From JAHEIJ01 sp040235565 (GTDB lineage Bacteria; Pseudomonadota; Gammaproteobacteria; UBA6429; Thiohalophilaceae): a stretch of DNA of 18,372 nt. Of this stretch, positions 14,852-18,372 are shown piece after piece. The notes beneath the pieces are model-generated. The model was not told where the DNA came from. It saw nothing but the letters and a program-made list of their open reading frames with translations, and did no database searches. Position numbers and translations under genes: made by a program. Each line of letters starts with the position of its first letter. Position 1 is the first letter of the stretch. The stretch spans positions 1-18,372 of the forward strand of contig JBECLA010000073.1 of NCBI GenBank assembly GCA_040235565.1, read 5' to 3'.

Positions 14852-14991
14852 CTTAGTTGTCCATGATCACTGTTGCAGGTAATGGGCAGCTGGGTATAGC
14901 AATTTTGTATTTTGATTGTTGAGTAGCGGATAGTGAAAGCCTCCCTTGGCTTTCACCCAGCGGGCCACACATAGCCACTCTTTAATATAAG
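14852..14991. other. Convergent gap holding repeat copy C
   Basis: A 140-bp gap between the DUF3604 stop and the stop of the minus-strand cytochrome gene. Its only recognisable content is the hairpin repeat at 14933-14980, whose 9-bp stem could help terminate transcription from either side, although no T-run follows on the plus strand. Confidence 0.5.
14933..14980 (+). repeat. Hairpin element, copy C, with tRNA-Met-like end
   Basis: GTGAAAGCC (14933-14941) pairs with GGCTTTCAC (14948-14956). CCCAGCGGGCC follows, then ACATAGCCACTC. It aligns with copy A over 10349-10381 with a few mismatches and resumes at the CATAGCCAC of the tRNA-end duplicate, as if about 45 bases were deleted in between. 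The bases after it (TCTTTAATA) also resemble those after the left duplicate (TCTTTATTA). Confidence 0.65.
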
Positions 14992-17178
14992 TTATTTTTT
15001 GCTTGCTTCCCGTTGCAGCTTATTCAGCGCGGCCGTAATTTCGGCGTTACCGGGATAACGTTGCTGGGCCTGCGTGAGGACAGTCAGTGCCTGTTGTATG
15101 TCGCCGGCACCCTCAAGCGCCAACGCATAAACATAGACATAACGCGGATTATCTTCGGCCAGGGTCGCGGCTTGTCGCAGGTGGTTCAGCGCTTCATCCA
15201 GCCGTTTTTGTCGGACTAATAATAGTCCAAGCGCGTAGTGCAGATCCGCATGATCACCTGCCGCATCAATGCCTTCCTGCAACAGTTGTTCTCCTGCCGC
15301 GTCCTGCCCCAGTTGGCGATAAAGATCCGCGAGGTTGACGTAGCCGGGCGTAAAGCGGGGTTCGAGACGTAATGCTGTGCGATAGTCTTGTTCGGCTTTC
15401 CGGGTATCACCCATCGCAACGGCCATCAGGCCAAGATTCAAATGGGACTCCGGTCGTTCCGCATTGACCTGCTGGGCTTGCACATATTCTTCGATGGCCC
15501 GTTCCAGTTGCGAACGGTATTGTTGCGGGAGTTGCTGACGGAGCAGCGGCGCAAGGATATGCGTGGTGTCCAGTCGCACCACGCGATCGGGATCATCGAG
15601 TAACAACCAGCCCTGATCGATGCGCGTGCGCAAGTCGGTGACTTCAAGAAAGCGTACCGCAGCGGCTCGAATGAGTGGATCCTTGTCGTGTAACAGTGTT
15701 TCTATCAGGGGCAGTTGCTGTGGTTGGGCATAGTTGCGCAGATAATCGATCGCCGTGGCGCGAACAATGCCGGGTTGGGAAACATCCGCCGCCAGCGCTG
15801 ACAGGCGCTCGGCCGCATCCGACGATCCTGTTACCGCGGCATGCAACGCTTCACCGTAATGCGGACCCCGATAATGGCTTTCGGGGTACCATGCTGCGAC
15901 GGCTTTCGCTGCCCATTCGGCTTTTTGCTCTGTATGGCAGGCAGTACATGCGTTTGGCGTGCCCAGTTTAAGTGACAGATCCGGCCGGGGGACGCGCATG
16001 CTGTGGTCGGCGCGGGCATCGATTACCATGTAATTCTGCTGTGGCATGTGACAACCAGTGCAGGCCGCGCCGTCTGTGCCGGCTTCATGATGGTGATGGG
16101 CCTGTGTATCGTAGCGTGCCGGCAAATGGCAGCGGCTGCATAATGCATTGCCCTTGGCCCGCAGTTGCAGGCTGTGCGGGTCATGGCAGTCATTACAGGT
16201 GACCCCGGCCTGGTACATGCGGCTCTGGATGAAGGAGCCATAAACATACACTTCGTCCTTGATCTGTCCATCGGGGTAATACAGGTGTTCGTTGAGCAAC
16301 GCCAAACGATGGGTGTTCCCCAATGATTTGCCATATGCATAGTCGGCCCAGATCTGGCCGCGGCGCGAATGACAACGGGCGCATAACTCGATTTGCGTAT
16401 GGTTTTCACGCGGTTTGCTGCGATGGGGTTTGCCGCTTTTTGCATCGATGGTCCAGCTTCCGCCATCGCGATCACTGAGATCCACCACCAGGCCTTTGTC
16501 GGTCTTATCCTTTATAACTGGATTTTGTTTCGCCTGTTCAGCCCAGGCCGCGTGTTGCGAACCGGGACCATGGCAGGCTTCACAGGCGACGTTAATCTCA
16601 CTCCAGGTTGTTCGGTAACTGTCCGTTTCGAGGGTGTAGTTCTTTTGCAGGTTCGTGGAATGGCACTCGGCGCACTGGTAATTCCAGGTTTGTTCGCGTT
16701 GCGTCCAGTGCAACCGATTACGATAGTCCACCTTTTCTTCGGGATAGAGATGAAACCAGCGCTGTCCATCTTCTGCTTCTGGTCGGCTGTCCCACGCCAG
16801 GCCGAGGGTTTGGATATGACCGCGCGGAAATTCGATCAAATATTGTTGCAGTGGATACCAGCCGAAGGTGTAGCGGATCGCATAGTCATGCATCTTGCCG
16901 TCGGGGCCGTCGGTACGCACGTAATACTTTCCATTCTTACGATAGAAACGTGACGTGACGCCATGCGCAGTGAATTCGGCATTGTTGAAATTGCCGAGTA
17001 CTGTTTCGGTGCTTGCTTCGGCCATCGCCAGGTCATGATGGGAACCCTGCCAGTCCTGGGTTTCAGTCTCGTGACACTGGGCACAGCGACCACTACCGAT
17101 GAAATCTGCCGCCACACACACATCCATCATTAGCATGAGCGATAAAAAAGCTGCAACAAGACCTGTCAATTTGTTCAT
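14992..17178 (-). CDS. Octaheme c-type cytochrome with HEAT-like and TPR domains
   Basis: A 728-residue exported multiheme protein. The signal peptide (1-23) ends CVA-ADF. Eight CXXCH haem motifs start at residues 32, 169, 199, 266, 328, 347, 373 and 411, with further histidines (for instance 361-364) that can serve as distal ligands. The N-terminal part (about 25-420) looks like the cytochrome c554 group. Residues about 425-550 form a HEAT-like helical stretch (LLHDKDPLIRAAAVRFLE). Residues about 560-720 contain TPRs (SHLNLGLMAVAMGDTRKAEQDY and following). This two-part build is seen in periplasmic multiheme proteins of unknown redox partner. No good ribosome binding site precedes the ATG. 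It converges on the DUF3604 gene and diverges from the sensor-like gene. Electron transfer is certain in type, the reaction is not. Confidence 0.88.
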   Translation of the reverse strand: MNKLTGLVAAFLSLMLMMDVCVAADFIGSGRCAQCHETETQDWQGSHHDLAMAEASTETVLGNFNNAEFTAHGVTSRFYRKNGKYYVRTDGPDGKMHDYAIRYTFGWYPLQQYLIEFPRGHIQTLGLAWDSRPEAEDGQRWFHLYPEEKVDYRNRLHWTQREQTWNYQCAECHSTNLQKNYTLETDSYRTTWSEINVACEACHGPGSQHAAWAEQAKQNPVIKDKTDKGLVVDLSDRDGGSWTIDAKSGKPHRSKPRENHTQIELCARCHSRRGQIWADYAYGKSLGNTHRLALLNEHLYYPDGQIKDEVYVYGSFIQSRMYQAGVTCNDCHDPHSLQLRAKGNALCSRCHLPARYDTQAHHHHEAGTDGAACTGCHMPQQNYMVIDARADHSMRVPRPDLSLKLGTPNACTACHTEQKAEWAAKAVAAWYPESHYRGPHYGEALHAAVTGSSDAAERLSALAADVSQPGIVRATAIDYLRNYAQPQQLPLIETLLHDKDPLIRAAAVRFLEVTDLRTRIDQGWLLLDDPDRVVRLDTTHILAPLLRQQLPQQYRSQLERAIEEYVQAQQVNAERPESHLNLGLMAVAMGDTRKAEQDYRTALRLEPRFTPGYVNLADLYRQLGQDAAGEQLLQEGIDAAGDHADLHYALGLLLVRQKRLDEALNHLRQAATLAEDNPRYVYVYALALEGAGDIQQALTVLTQAQQRYPGNAEITAALNKLQREASKK

Positions 17179-17440
17179 GTTATATCGATATATAAAGGAT
17201 TACGTTTCATAACATAGTTTGAGAGTCGGAATAATAACTGTTGTGACAACAGGATTAATGTTGATAAGTTATGGGCTACACGAATATCAGAAATACCATA
17301 CAATGAAGTTGTTTGATATTCTCTTCTACAGGACAGTATATATATTGTCTCATCGTCCTGCACAGCCTATGTGCAAAAATGTACTTGTTGAAATGGCAGT
17401 AACAAAAAGGCGAAACACATAGCACAACTATCGCACCACT
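17179..17440. promoter_or_regulatory. Divergent AT-rich control region with three palindromes
   Basis: The gap separates the cytochrome gene from the sensor-like gene. It contains TATATCGATATA (17181-17192), a perfect palindrome directly against the cytochrome start. CTGTTGT-G-ACAACAG (17238-17252) has perfect 7-base arms. GACAGTATATATATTGTC (17332-17349) is palindromic except for one G-T pair. The last two look like dimer-binding operators. Promoter elements could not be fixed because the whole stretch is AT-rich. Confidence 0.5.
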
Positions 17441-18372
17441 ATGGTTCATCAGTCGAGCAATCATCGTACTTCGTCCGTGTTTCGTCTATTGCGGCCGGCA
17501 GACCACAAAACCAGGATACTCCAGGCCATTATATTAATGCTGCTTTGCAGTGCCGCGACTGCGGTACCGGAAGCGAATGAACCGCAACGGGTGCTCGTGT
17601 TGCACTCGTTCAGAAGCAGCCTGCCGGTGACTTCCGATTGGTATGCAGGTATCGTTCGGGCATTTTCCTCCGCACCAGACTTGCATGTTGAGATTGATAG
17701 TGAATCCCCGGATCTGGCGGGTCTTATTAACACAGACTCGACACAAATTGCGGAGAAGGAGCAAGTAACGTGGCTGCTCGATTTCTACCGTAAGAACTAT
17801 CAGGACCGTAAGCCGCATCTGATTATTCCGACCGACACGCCTGCCTTGCGATTCCTGCTCATACATGGAGAGGACCTCTTCCCCGATGTGCCGATTGTGT
17901 TTGTTGACGCTGACCGCGACTTCGTGGCTGCGCAGAAACTGCCCCCGAACGTAACAGGTGTAACCAGCTTCCTCGATATCGCAGGCACATTGGAACTTGC
18001 TCTGCATCTACATCCCGACACACAACGTGTGGCTGTGATTGTCGGATCCGCGCAATATGACAAGGCAATGGAGCGTGTTGCACAGCAGACTGCTGAGCCA
18101 CTTGCAGGCCGGGTTGAGTTTGTCTGGCTGCGAGGTATGCCGATTGATGAACTCGTCGAAACACTCAACACCCTACCTGAACGGACAGTGGCCCTATACC
18201 TGGTCCAGACTCAGGATTGGACCGGAAAACAACACGTCCCGCGAGCGATGCTGCAGGCGTTTTCAGTCGCAGCAAAAGTGCCGGTTTACGGTCTGTGGGA
18301 TACCTTGCTTGAACACGGCATTGTCGGCGGTCGTCTGGCTACGATCGAGGAGGACGGGTATCAGGCTGCGAA
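17441..18372 (+). CDS. ABC_sub_bind-like periplasmic sensor domain protein, 3' end missing
   Basis: An open frame from ATG 17441 to the right edge gives 310 residues without a stop. A basic N-terminus and hydrophobic segment (about 25-42, ending SAATA) export it. The domain that follows resembles the ABC_sub_bind group of type I periplasmic binding folds: VLVLHSF (about 50-56), DLIIPTDTPALRFL-like strand-loop (about 127-140), FPDVPIVFVDADRD (about 147-160), NVTGVTSFLDIAGTLELAL (about 169-187), and RVAVIVGSA (about 195-203). In proteobacteria such domains are often the input part of sensor histidine kinases or GGDEF proteins; stand-alone binding proteins exist too. Which applies cannot be told from this window. 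Its divergence from the octaheme cytochrome suggests it may control it. No strong ribosome binding site was seen. Confidence 0.75.
   Translation, partial: MVHQSSNHRTSSVFRLLRPADHKTRILQAIILMLLCSAATAVPEANEPQRVLVLHSFRSSLPVTSDWYAGIVRAFSSAPDLHVEIDSESPDLAGLINTDSTQIAEKEQVTWLLDFYRKNYQDRKPHLIIPTDTPALRFLLIHGEDLFPDVPIVFVDADRDFVAAQKLPPNVTGVTSFLDIAGTLELALHLHPDTQRVAVIVGSAQYDKAMERVAQQTAEPLAGRVEFVWLRGMPIDELVETLNTLPERTVALYLVQTQDWTGKQHVPRAMLQAFSVAAKVPVYGLWDTLLEHGIVGGRLATIEEDGYQAA

Noticed and set aside
17219..17422. Small plus-strand frame of 67 codons in the divergent gap
   Set aside because: AT-rich, contains the palindromes, has no ribosome binding site and no family features; more likely control sequence.

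Overview
The window is a piece of a gammaproteobacterial chromosome with roughly 55-60% GC. Three things point to this: the gene order prfA-hemA, lolB-ispE-(tRNA-Gln)-prs and pth-ychF, the close protein similarity to gammaproteobacterial families, and the c-type cytochrome load at the right end. A free-living sulfur- or iron-associated relative of the Chromatiales would fit, but that is inference; no taxonomic marker gene is present.

Positions 1-10260 hold the core block. On the minus strand are prfA (its 3' end runs off the left edge) and hemA. Diverging from hemA on the plus strand is a chain made of a TPR-repeat lipoprotein, lolB, a small membrane-anchored protein, ispE, tRNA-Gln(UUG), prs, rplY, pth, ychF and tRNA-Met(CAU). 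These genes serve translation (RF1, L25, Pth, YchF, two tRNAs), tetrapyrrole entry (HemA), outer-membrane lipoprotein delivery (LolB), isoprenoid synthesis (IspE) and PRPP supply (Prs). The most unusual member is the protein at 4822-5391. It reads as a cytochrome bc1 Rieske subunit that has lost all four Fe-S ligands but kept the two cysteines of the Rieske disulfide.

Positions 10261-14991 look like an insertion next to tRNA-Met. The tRNA 3' end is repeated at 10418-10437. Hairpin-rich repeats follow tRNA-Met and recur just before and just after a three-gene operon: a membrane-anchored parvulin-type isomerase, a HupE/UreJ_2-type membrane protein and an exported DUF3604 (PHP-like) protein. No integrase or transposase gene is visible. 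A REP-like inverted pair of hairpins lies in the non-coding part. tRNA-Gln carries a similar but much shorter 3'-end duplication at 6532-6565.

Positions 14992-18372 hold a minus-strand octaheme c-type cytochrome with HEAT-like and TPR C-terminal parts. Diverging from it is the start of an exported ABC_sub_bind-like sensor domain that runs off the right edge. The 262-bp AT-rich gap between them contains three palindromes that could be operators. No CRISPR array, rRNA, complete insertion sequence or replication origin was seen.
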